From Natrinema ejinorense (lineage in GTDB: Archaea > Halobacteriota > Halobacteria > Halobacteriales > Natrialbaceae): DNA of 64,000 nt. The notes beneath the pieces were generated by a model, which saw only the letters and a list, made by a program, of their open reading frames with translations, was not told the DNA's origin and did not search any database. Position numbers and translations under genes: made by a program. Of this stretch, positions 57,987-64,000 are shown piece after piece. Positions within the stretch are counted from its first letter, which is position 1; every line of letters begins with the position of its first letter. Location of the stretch: NCBI RefSeq assembly GCF_002494345.1, contig NZ_NXNI01000001.1, positions 744,001 through 808,000 on the forward strand, read 5' to 3'.

Positions 57987-59114
57987 TCAGTCACCGCTCG
58001 AGACGCCACGCGTCTCGCCGTCGGCGTCGTCCCAGGGCAGCGGTCCGTCGTAGCCCTCGGGAACGAACGGACAGAGCGGGTCGCTCGCCAGCGGGTCGCC
58101 GGTGTGGGCGAACGCGCGCGAGCGACTGCCGCCACAGACGTTGCGGTAGGGACAGGCGCCACACTTGCCCGAAAGCCGATCGCGGTCGCGTAGCGACTGG
58201 AACAGCGACGAGTCGCGGTAGAGATCCGTGACGGGCCGATCGCGGACGTTACCGGCCGACTCCGGGAGGAACCCCGACGGGAACACCTCTCCCGTGTGAC
58301 TGACGAACGCGAAGCCGTCGCCCGCGACGATTCCGGTCCGGCGTTTGACGCCGGGATCCGGTTCGTCCCCGGCCCGCTCGGCCCGCTCGGCCCGTCGTTG
58401 CATTGATACGCGCCGATACTGCGGGGCCTCGGTCGTCTTGACGCCGAAGGGCTCCGTCTCGCTGACCTCGGCCAACCACTCCATCACCGCGTCGGCCCGC
58501 TCGGGATCGACCGGCTCGAGAACCCGACCCCGACCGACGGGGACGAGGAAGAAGACGCTCCACATCACGGCCCCGATCTCGGTCAGCAGGTCGCGGATCG
58601 CGGGGAGTTCCTCGACCGTTTGCCGACAGACCGTCGTGTTGACCTGGACCGGGAGACCGGCCGCTCGAGCGTCCTCGACGGCGCGGATCGTCTCCTCGAA
58701 ACTCCCGTCCTCGCCGCGGAACGCGTCGTGAGACGCCGGCGAGGCGCCGTCGAGACTGACGGCCATCCGTTTGAGCCCCGCGTCGGCCATCGACTCGATG
58801 CGGTCGGCGGTCAGCGACCCCGTTCCGCTGGGCGTGATCGTCATCCGCAGGCCGAGGTCGTCGCCGTAGGTGATCAGTTCCTCGACGTCGTCCCGGACGA
58901 GCGGGTCGCCACCCGAGAGGACGACCAGTTGGCCGTCGCCGAACTCGGCGGCTCCCTCGAGCAGGGCTTTCCCCTCCGCCGTCGAGAGTTCGTCGGGGTG
59001 GCGCTGGGGCTTGGCGTCGGCCCGACAGTGATCGCAGGCGAGTCCGCAAGCCTGGGTGAGTTCCCAGATGAGGACGAACGGTCGCTTGGACGTGTCGAGA
59101 GTTCCGGGGGGCAT
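57987..59114 (-). CDS. Radical SAM/SPASM enzyme (TIGR04053/AhbD-like)
   Basis: 375 residues. The radical SAM motif is CGLACDHC (Cys 23, 27, 30) near the N-terminus, followed by VVLSGGDPLVRDD (GGxP). The C-terminal SPASM/twitch region has CGACPYRNVCGG and then RAFAHTGDPLASDPLC, giving four or more Cys for extra iron-sulphur clusters. This end is shared by AhbC, AhbD and NirJ and by RiPP maturases; I recall haloarchaeal members being called TIGR04053. The ATG of MPPGTLDTSKRP puts the motif at the right distance. Divergent from the small partner gene, 147 bases apart. Confidence 0.85.
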   Translation of the reverse strand: MPPGTLDTSKRPFVLIWELTQACGLACDHCRADAKPQRHPDELSTAEGKALLEGAAEFGDGQLVVLSGGDPLVRDDVEELITYGDDLGLRMTITPSGTGSLTADRIESMADAGLKRMAVSLDGASPASHDAFRGEDGSFEETIRAVEDARAAGLPVQVNTTVCRQTVEELPAIRDLLTEIGAVMWSVFFLVPVGRGRVLEPVDPERADAVMEWLAEVSETEPFGVKTTEAPQYRRVSMQRRAERAERAGDEPDPGVKRRTGIVAGDGFAFVSHTGEVFPSGFLPESAGNVRDRPVTDLYRDSSLFQSLRDRDRLSGKCGACPYRNVCGGSRSRAFAHTGDPLASDPLCPFVPEGYDGPLPWDDADGETRGVSSGD

Positions 59115-59261
59115 AGGGGAGGCTGGGGTTCGGAGGGCCGAAAACGCCCTCACTGTTCCCGCCGGACGGGAAGACGGGAAGATGTTCGACCGCCGGGCGG
59201 GGTATTCCCGCTCGCTGGGAGATCGCACAACTACCTTCGGTATCGTCTCGTAGGTGTCGGT

Positions 59262-59618
59262 ATGGTCGAGAAAGCACGTCGGTCAGCAGTCGAGAGCGAC
59301 GAGCGAGGGAACCCGACCCGGCAGTGGGAAGTCTTCATCCGCAACGAGGAGGGTGACCCGATGCGCCACGTCGGAAGCGTCGCCGCCGCGAGCGCAACGG
59401 CGGCACACGAACACGCGTCGCGGCTGTTTGGCTGGTACGCCGCCGACGTCTGGCTCTGCCCGGCCGACGCAGTCGAGCGGTACTCGACGCGCGGTCTCGC
59501 GGAGACGGCCGAAGAGCGGCCGGACGAACGTGCTGGCGACGACGATAGCGACGGAGAGGACGAGGAACCCCGCGTCTACAAGGAGACCGCCGGTGCCTCG
59601 GAGGTGAACAGTCTGTGA
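59262..59618 (+). CDS. Radical-SAM-partnered small protein (Htur_1727-like, candidate RiPP)
   Basis: 118 residues. The middle reads RQWEVFIRNEEGDPMRHVGSVAAASATAAHEHASRLFGWYAADVWLCPADAVERY, a single compact alpha/beta domain resembling PaaB, flanked by acidic tails. It fits the haloarchaea-only family I recall as rSAM-partnered protein, Htur_1727 family. It overlaps the radical SAM gene downstream by 4 bases (GTGA), so the two are translated together. It may be a modified substrate or an accessory or recognition protein. Only one Cys is present. Confidence 0.7.
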   Translation: MVEKARRSAVESDERGNPTRQWEVFIRNEEGDPMRHVGSVAAASATAAHEHASRLFGWYAADVWLCPADAVERYSTRGLAETAEERPDERAGDDDSDGEDEEPRVYKETAGASEVNSL

Positions 59619-60832
59619 TCTCGATCAGCAAACTCCTCTGTGACCTCGACGCCGAGGGCGATGGCCTGCGCTACGACGCGGCCGAGGGGTCCGAAAAACC
59701 ACAGATTACCGAGGAGAAACAGCAGCGGCCGGTCGTCGTCTGGAACACGACCCGCCGGTGTAACCTCTACTGTTCGCACTGCTATGCCGGCGCCGAGACC
59801 GAACCCGCGACCGGCGAGTTCACGACCGCCGAAGCCAAGTCGTTTCTCGATCAACTCGCCGACTACGGCGCGCCCGTCGTCCTCTTTTCGGGGGGCGAAC
59901 CGCTCGTCCGCGACGATCTGGTCGAACTCGTCTCCTACGCGGCCGACCGTGGACTCCGCCCGGTGCTGTCCTCGAACGGCACCCTGCTCACTCCCGAGAA
60001 GGCCGCGGCGTTGCGGGACGCCGGACTCCAGTACGCCGGCATCTCCGTCGACGGCCTCCCCGAGCGGAACGACCGTTTTCGGGGCGAAGACGGCGCGTTC
60101 GACGCCGCCGTCCGCGGCATCGAGAACTGCCTCGAGGCCGGGCTCAAAACCGGCCTGCGCTACACGATCACCGAGGCCAACGCGCCCGACCTCGAGGGGG
60201 TCGTCGACCTGCTCGTCGACAAGGGGCTCGATCGGTTCTGTTTCTACCACCTCGATTACGGCGGTCGGGGAGCCGAGATCGTCGACGCCGACCTCTCGCC
60301 CCACGCAAAACGCGAGGCGATCGAGCAGGTCGCCGATCTCACGCTCGAGTACCACTCGCAGGGAGAGGAGATCGAGACCCTGCTCGTGGGCAATTACGCC
60401 GACGCCGCGTTCCTCGTCGAGTACGCCCGGGAGAACTTCGGCGAGGAGAAGGCGCAAGCGGTCTATACCCATCTCGAGCGAAACGGTGGCGACCCGACGG
60501 GCGAGCGGGTCGCCGACGTCGACTACCAGGGGAACGTCCACCTCACGCAGTTCTGGCAGGGATACAGCCTCGGCAACGTCCGCGACCGGCCCTTCGGCGA
60601 GATCTGGGAGGACGAGTCGAACCCGTTGCTCGAGGCGTTGCGAAACCGCGAGGAGCACCTGAAAGGGAAGTGCGGGGAGTGTCAGTACCAGTCGATCTGT
60701 CGCGGTGCCTCGCGGCTGCGTGCGCTGGCGTCGACGGGCGACCTCTTCGAGCCCGATCCGCAGTGTTACCTCGACGAGGCCGAGGTGTACGGCGAGGGAG
60801 GCGGGTCGGTCGTCGGCGGTGCCGCGGACTGA
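59615..60832 (+). CDS. Radical SAM/SPASM enzyme (TIGR04347/AhbC-NirJ-like)
   Basis: 405 residues, GTG start inside the preceding stop. Opens ISISKLLCDLDAEGDGLRY and has RPVVVWNTTRRCNLYCSHCYAG with an intact CX3CX2C (Cys 49, 53, 56), then VVLFSGGEPLVRDD. SPASM end: KGKCGECQYQSICRGASRLRALASTGDLFEPDPQC. The N-terminus and motif context closely resemble AhbC (Fe-coproporphyrin synthase) and NirJ. A related haloarchaeal family is called pseudo-SAM because some members lack the cluster Cys; here they are present, so the protein should be an active radical enzyme. Confidence 0.82.
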   Translation: MISISKLLCDLDAEGDGLRYDAAEGSEKPQITEEKQQRPVVVWNTTRRCNLYCSHCYAGAETEPATGEFTTAEAKSFLDQLADYGAPVVLFSGGEPLVRDDLVELVSYAADRGLRPVLSSNGTLLTPEKAAALRDAGLQYAGISVDGLPERNDRFRGEDGAFDAAVRGIENCLEAGLKTGLRYTITEANAPDLEGVVDLLVDKGLDRFCFYHLDYGGRGAEIVDADLSPHAKREAIEQVADLTLEYHSQGEEIETLLVGNYADAAFLVEYARENFGEEKAQAVYTHLERNGGDPTGERVADVDYQGNVHLTQFWQGYSLGNVRDRPFGEIWEDESNPLLEALRNREEHLKGKCGECQYQSICRGASRLRALASTGDLFEPDPQCYLDEAEVYGEGGGSVVGGAAD

Positions 60833-60897
60833 CTCGGAGCCGCTGGCGACTCTCGAGCGGACGACTCCGGGGCGTCGGGTCTCGACTCGTCGACCCC

Positions 60898-61029
60898 TCA
60901 GCGGCGGGAATCGGGTCTCGCGGGAAGTTGGCCGAGACAGTGGCGGCAGTAGGTGTAGCTGTGCTCGTTCTCCGTGCCACACACGCGGCAGGTGACTGGA
61001 TCGTCGAACGGCTGCGTTCGAGCGGTCAT
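60898..61029 (-). CDS. Zinc-ribbon mini-protein (43 aa)
   Basis: Reads MTARTQPFDDPVTCRVCGT then ENEHSYTYCRHCLGQLPAR and a basic end. Two Cys pairs with C-x2-C spacing, 15 residues apart, form a classic zinc ribbon (C-R-V-C ... C-R-H-C). It lies on the minus strand between the second radical SAM gene and the CGCGG gene, 97 bases downstream of the latter, and may be co-transcribed with it. Function unknown. Confidence 0.65.
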   Translation of the reverse strand: MTARTQPFDDPVTCRVCGTENEHSYTYCRHCLGQLPARPDSRR

Positions 61030-61126
61030 CGTCGGTGCTAACGACCCGGGTCACATAGCCCTCAGCCTGACGATCGCAAGGAAGCGGGTGCTGCCGGTCG
61101 ATTCGCTCGGGGCGCGGTCGCCGCGC

Positions 61127-61432
61127 TCACTCCTCGCCGACGTGGACGCGAGTCACGTGCCCGCCACAGCCACATCGATCGACGTACTCGAGGCGAATCC
61201 CGTCGAAGGCGGCCTCGAGTTCGTCCCAGAGATACGTCTCGGGATGGCCGTGCTCGCCGTGGGTGACGAGGTTGACGTGGTAGCCGGCGACCGTCTCCGC
61301 GACCGCGTCTTTCGACTGCTCGACGATCAGGTCCCGATCCATCGCGTGTTCGGGCCCCTCGAGGTTCGCCGACCACGATGCGTCGTGCTCGCTGCGCGTG
61401 GCGGGTTCGCCGCTGGCGGCGTCGTGACTCAT
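61127..61432 (-). CDS. CGCGG-motif protein, candidate radical-SAM-modified RiPP
   Basis: 101 residues. N-terminal leader-like acidic region, then ASWSANLEGPEHAMDRDLIVEQSKDAV, HVNLVTHGEHGHPETYLWDELEAAF and the C-terminal YVDRCGCGGHVTRVHVGEE with Cys 87 and Cys 89. It matches what I recall as the haloarchaeal CGCGG family of putative rSAM-modified RiPPs. The body resembles a folded domain more than a short precursor, so modification of the Cys-Gly motif in a small protein is an open alternative. The two radical SAM/SPASM genes nearby are the candidate enzymes. Confidence 0.72.
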   Translation of the reverse strand: MSHDAASGEPATRSEHDASWSANLEGPEHAMDRDLIVEQSKDAVAETVAGYHVNLVTHGEHGHPETYLWDELEAAFDGIRLEYVDRCGCGGHVTRVHVGEE

Positions 61433-61534
61433 ACTCGGTCCTCGGCCTCGGACGGGCCTAAGGCCTGATACGAATATGTTCGCTCTACTGGCCGTCGCCG
61501 CTCCCGCCAGTCGCCGCCGATGGCCGAGGCAGCC

Positions 61535-61960
61535 TCAACAACAGAACATGAACGGGTAGATCAGCGCGACACGGTCGTCGTCCGTGAGCTCCGTCTCGAA
61601 TCCGCCGAGGTGTTCGTTGAAGCGGCCGTTGACACAGACTCGAGCGTAGGGTCGGGTCTGGTCGCCTTCCGGATTCTTGCGCCAGGTGCCGGGCAGGTCG
61701 TCGGGCACCGGTGCCCAGCCGCTGTGGGTCGCGTCGGCTTCGGTTTCGGCGATGAGCATGTCCTCAAGGTCGTACTCCTCGAAGAAGGCCTCGAGGAAGT
61801 CCCGGAGGCGGGTGCCCTCGAAGGTGAACTCGAGTTCGTGACTGCCGACGGCGGTGCGGACGTGGCCGGTACACCGGACGGTAACGGTCGTCGCGTCGAG
61901 TCCTCGCTCGCCCGTTGTGGCTGCTCGTCGGTCGGCGGTCGCGGCTTGATCGGTTCCCAT
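61535..61960 (-). CDS. MoaD/ThiS-like beta-grasp protein ending in Cys-Cys
   Basis: 141 residues. The fold is readable: VTVRCTGHVRTAVGSHELEFTFEGTRLRDFLEAFFEEYDLEDML at the start and YARVCVNGRFNEHLGGFETELTDDDRVALIYPFMFCC at the end, as in MoaD, ThiS and SAMPs (VNG...L.DGD.V.i.PP..GG). Instead of the C-terminal Gly-Gly that is adenylated and thiolated, it ends Phe-Cys-Cys. An insert of about 30 residues (TEADATHSGWAPVPDDLPGTW) precedes the last strands. It lies 102 bases upstream of the CGCGG gene on the same strand, probably one operon. The ATG of MGTDQAATAD was chosen. Confidence 0.7.
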   Translation of the reverse strand: MGTDQAATADRRAATTGERGLDATTVTVRCTGHVRTAVGSHELEFTFEGTRLRDFLEAFFEEYDLEDMLIAETEADATHSGWAPVPDDLPGTWRKNPEGDQTRPYARVCVNGRFNEHLGGFETELTDDDRVALIYPFMFCC

Positions 61961-62053
61961 GGGTCGATCGGTGGTACGGGACGAGCGTGCAAACACTCCG
62001 TTCCGAACGTGTTCGGGAAGAACGGGAGGGCCGTCCGGGCCAAACCTCGAACC

Positions 62054-63436
62054 ATGAACGGAATACCTGGCGGGTTACGGACCGACCAGCAGCCGCCGAT
62101 GGTGATCCCGTTGCGGCACTTCCTCCTCGCGCTGGGATTTCTCGCCGTCGGAATCGGTGGCGGGACCGTGATGGCCGTAACGACGCTCCCCGGACGCCCG
62201 GGGCTGGCACACCTCCACGTGTTGCTCGTGGGCTGGATTGCGGTGACGATCATGGGTGCGATGACCCAGTTCGTCCCCGTCTGGTCGGGCGTGACGATAT
62301 ACTCGCGACGGGTGGCAGTCGCACAACTGTGGCTCGTCACCGTCGGACTGGCCGGCTTCGGGGCAGCGTTACTCGCCGGCGCGCTCGAGTGGCTCCCGGT
62401 CGGCGCTACGCTCATGCTCACCGGGATCTGGCTCTTCGTCTACAACGTCGGACGAACCCTCGCACGCGCACGCCCGTTCGGCTTCACGGAGCGACACTTC
62501 GCGCTCGCGCTCGCGTGTTTCGCCCTCGTCGCACCGTTCGGGCTCCTGCTGGCGATCGACTTCACGACGCCGGTGTTCGAGTCGCTGCCGGTGTCCCGGT
62601 TCGACCTCCACCTCGCTCACGCGACGCTCGCGCTGTTCGGTGCCGTGTTCGCGACGGTCGTCGGGGCGCTCTTCCAGCTCGGGAAGATGTTCACCCAGGC
62701 GGAGCCCGACCGGCACAGCGACCGGTTGCTCGCCCTCGAGCAACTCTGTTTCCCCGCCGGGCTCGTCGCGCTCGCACTCGGCCGAGGCCTGACCGTCGAG
62801 CCGCTGGCGCGGGCCGGCGGGATCGCCTTCCTCCTCGGACTCGCGGCGTTCGCGGTCGTGATCGGGCGGCTACTGGCCGGGGCGACCGTCGAACGGTCCC
62901 CCATGCTCGTTCGCTACTGGGTCGTCGTCGCGGCGCTGGTCACGTGGGTCGTCCTCGCCGCACCGACGTGGTGGGCCGACCCGCTCACGTACGAATCGCT
63001 GTTCGGCCATCCCGACGCACAGGCGCTGTTGTTGCTCGGCGTGTTCGGCTTCGTCGTCATCGGCTCGCTCTACCACATCGTCCCCTTTATCATCTGGATC
63101 GAGCGCTACAGCGATCGGCTCGGGTTCGAACAGGTCCCGATGATCGACGACCTCTACGACGACCGGCTCGAGCGGGCGGATTTCTGGGCGACGCTCGCCG
63201 GGTTCGCCGGCCTCTCGGTGGCACCGCTGATCGGGGCTCCCGCCGCCGTGGTCACCGCGAGTCACGTCCTCGCGACGGTCGGGATCGCGCTGTTCATCGC
63301 GAACACCCTGCTGACGATCCACCGCCACGGGCCCGACGGGATCGGCGGCGTACTCGTGAGCGCACTCGAGTCGAGCGAGGAGACGCCCCCTGCGGGTAGT
63401 GGAGAGCCAGACGTCGACGTCTCGCCCGAGCAGTAA
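62054..63436 (+). CDS. Heme-copper-oxidase-subunit-I-like membrane protein
   Basis: 460 residues with about 12 hydrophobic helices and several His in membrane segments at helix ends: GLAHLHVLLVGWIAVTIMGAMTQFVPVWSG, FDLHLAHATLALFGAVFATVVGALFQLGKMF and IGSLYHIVPFIIWIERYSDRLG. This layout resembles NnrS or cbb3/NorB-like heme proteins lacking the full HxH active site. A heme-binding or NO-related membrane protein is likely; the specific role is uncertain. The ATG of MNGIPGGLRT was chosen. It is divergent from the beta-grasp gene, with 93 bases between. Confidence 0.65.
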   Translation: MNGIPGGLRTDQQPPMVIPLRHFLLALGFLAVGIGGGTVMAVTTLPGRPGLAHLHVLLVGWIAVTIMGAMTQFVPVWSGVTIYSRRVAVAQLWLVTVGLAGFGAALLAGALEWLPVGATLMLTGIWLFVYNVGRTLARARPFGFTERHFALALACFALVAPFGLLLAIDFTTPVFESLPVSRFDLHLAHATLALFGAVFATVVGALFQLGKMFTQAEPDRHSDRLLALEQLCFPAGLVALALGRGLTVEPLARAGGIAFLLGLAAFAVVIGRLLAGATVERSPMLVRYWVVVAALVTWVVLAAPTWWADPLTYESLFGHPDAQALLLLGVFGFVVIGSLYHIVPFIIWIERYSDRLGFEQVPMIDDLYDDRLERADFWATLAGFAGLSVAPLIGAPAAVVTASHVLATVGIALFIANTLLTIHRHGPDGIGGVLVSALESSEETPPAGSGEPDVDVSPEQ

Positions 63437-63509
63437 CCGCGGGCTCGAGCCTGTCTCTCACCTGCTTATCGGGGGAGGCGTCACCGCTGGTCGTAGCGCT
63501 GGGAGTCGA

Positions 63510-63672
63510 TCGGCTCGTTCTGCTACCTCGCACACGGACGCAACGAGGCCGCGTTCCCCGACGCGGACGTGCTCTGGGCCATCGTCGGAGCGGTCGTCCT
63601 CGTCTCCCTCGTCGTCCACGGGATCACCGCGACGCCGGCCGTCCGCTGGCTCGACACGGGCGGAGTCATAGC
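63510..63672 (+). pseudogene. C-terminal remnant of an NhaP-type cation:proton antiporter
   Basis: The frame reads ESIGSFCYLAHGRNEAAFPDA then LWAIVGAVVLVSLVVHGITATPAVRWLD, matching the last two helices of haloarchaeal NhaP-like antiporters (RGIGSFYYL..., VVHGVTATP). There is no start codon, no upstream part, and the frame runs on past the end into the antisense gene. A decayed fragment. Confidence 0.65.
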
Positions 63673-63680
63673 CCGCGTCG

Positions 63681-64000
63681 TCATCTCGCACGCTCGAGAA
63701 AGATCGTCCAGAGGACGCCGGCATAGAGGGTCGCACCGAGCACCGAGAGCCACCGTCCCGTCCCGACGAGGGGTGGAACTGCACTGAGCGATCCGACGAC
63801 GGCGGATCCCAGGCCGGCGACGAGCGCGACGACCGACGCCCTCGCAGTTCGGTCTCCGATACCGGGGACGGAGGCGACGGCAGGTGGATAGAAGTGGTAG
63901 GTGACGCCGACGATCGTCAGCGCGAGGAAGCCACCGACGGCCAGCCGGTAGTGGGCGTCGAACGCAGTCGCGGGAACGCTCGAGGCGGGCAGGAACGCGA
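63681..64000 (-). CDS. COX1-like membrane protein, C-terminal part (continues beyond window)
   Basis: The last 106 codons of a minus-strand gene whose start lies past the window end. The visible part has three hydrophobic segments: FDAHYRLAVGGFLALTIVGVTYHFYPPAV, SVVALVAGLGSAVVGSLSAV and WLSVLGATLYAGVLWTIFL. His in DAHYRL and TYHFYPP resemble heme-ligand positions of NorB/COX1-like proteins. It is convergent with the gene at 62054, a similar type of protein, suggesting a small heme-protein group. Confidence 0.6.
   Translation of the reverse strand, partial: AFLPASSVPATAFDAHYRLAVGGFLALTIVGVTYHFYPPAVASVPGIGDRTARASVVALVAGLGSAVVGSLSAVPPLVGTGRWLSVLGATLYAGVLWTIFLERAR

Noticed and set aside
61915..63399. 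494-codon Arg-rich plus-strand frame over the 62054 membrane gene
   Set aside because: Out-of-frame shadow: extreme Arg content and no hydrophobic segments, while the other frame is a coherent 12-helix protein.
1..64000. tRNA, rRNA, CRISPR array, intact insertion sequence
   Set aside because: I looked for T-loop-like TTCGAATC contexts, regularly spaced repeats and DDE transposase signatures and found none that held up. A covariance-model search was not possible here.

Overview
The window is from the chromosome of a halophilic archaeon (class Halobacteria). The proteins are very acidic and the third codon positions GC-rich. Many genes have a TATA-like box 24-30 bases before the start codon, and archaeal information-processing genes are present (TFB, Cdc48, FttA/aCPSF1, NucS, archaeal RNase HI, PccX). 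Membership of the Natrialbales (Haloterrigena/Natrinema-like) is an inference from gene content. Most of the window is core metabolism and housekeeping. I saw no rRNA, tRNA, CRISPR array or intact transposase.

Layout. 0-13 kb: two membrane proteins, two very small Cys-rich proteins, a Vms1-type release factor/peptidyl-tRNA hydrolase, a secreted protein built of 12-residue repeats, MutS without MutL, a GNAT enzyme, a PEBP protein, a frameshifted EamA gene, NucS (EndoMS) and a lipoprotein. 13-25 kb: termination nuclease FttA, a 7TM histidine kinase, BluB, endonuclease III, DUF371, a phosphodiesterase-superfamily protein, pyrophosphatase, a PadR regulator, RNase HI with its operon partner, and TFB. 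25-35 kb: sugar catabolism (glucose dehydrogenase coupled to its likely regulator GfcR, plus a DapA-family aldolase about 2.5 kb away), two HAD phosphatases, a Bat-type regulator, PanB and small haloarchaeal proteins. 35-39 kb: a small gene translationally coupled to Cdc48, then UPF0179 and DUF5820. 39.7-47.4 kb: four tightly coupled genes, PrkA-PrkA-DUF444-SpoVR, the largest operon here. 47-52 kb: HEAT-repeat protein, YjbQ, a lone receiver domain, an SDR and an NSS transporter. 52-57.6 kb: propionyl-CoA carboxylase genes pccB, pccX and pccA, with an SPFH protein between pccX and pccA.

The most unusual region is 58-62 kb. Two radical-SAM/SPASM enzymes, resembling both RiPP maturases and the AhbC/AhbD/NirJ heme enzymes, flank a small partner protein joined to one of them by a 4-base overlap. 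Beyond them lie a 43-residue zinc-ribbon protein, a 101-residue protein with a Cys-Gly-Cys-Gly-Gly motif (candidate peptide substrate) and a MoaD/ThiS-like beta-grasp protein ending in Cys-Cys instead of Gly-Gly. Heme-copper-oxidase-like membrane proteins follow. I read this as a candidate peptide-modification or heme/metal cofactor locus.

A second theme is a set of short dispersed repeats at 5.9, 17.6, 30.0, 31.1, 38.2 and 48.5 kb. They lie at gene 3' ends, and several overlap stop codons. One fills the junction between two convergent genes exactly. They look like non-autonomous palindromic elements now serving as 3'-end sequence.

Decay marks: a single-base frameshift in an EamA transporter, the C-terminal remnant of a cation:proton antiporter, and a hypothetical gene whose coding-like frame runs upstream of any usable start codon.
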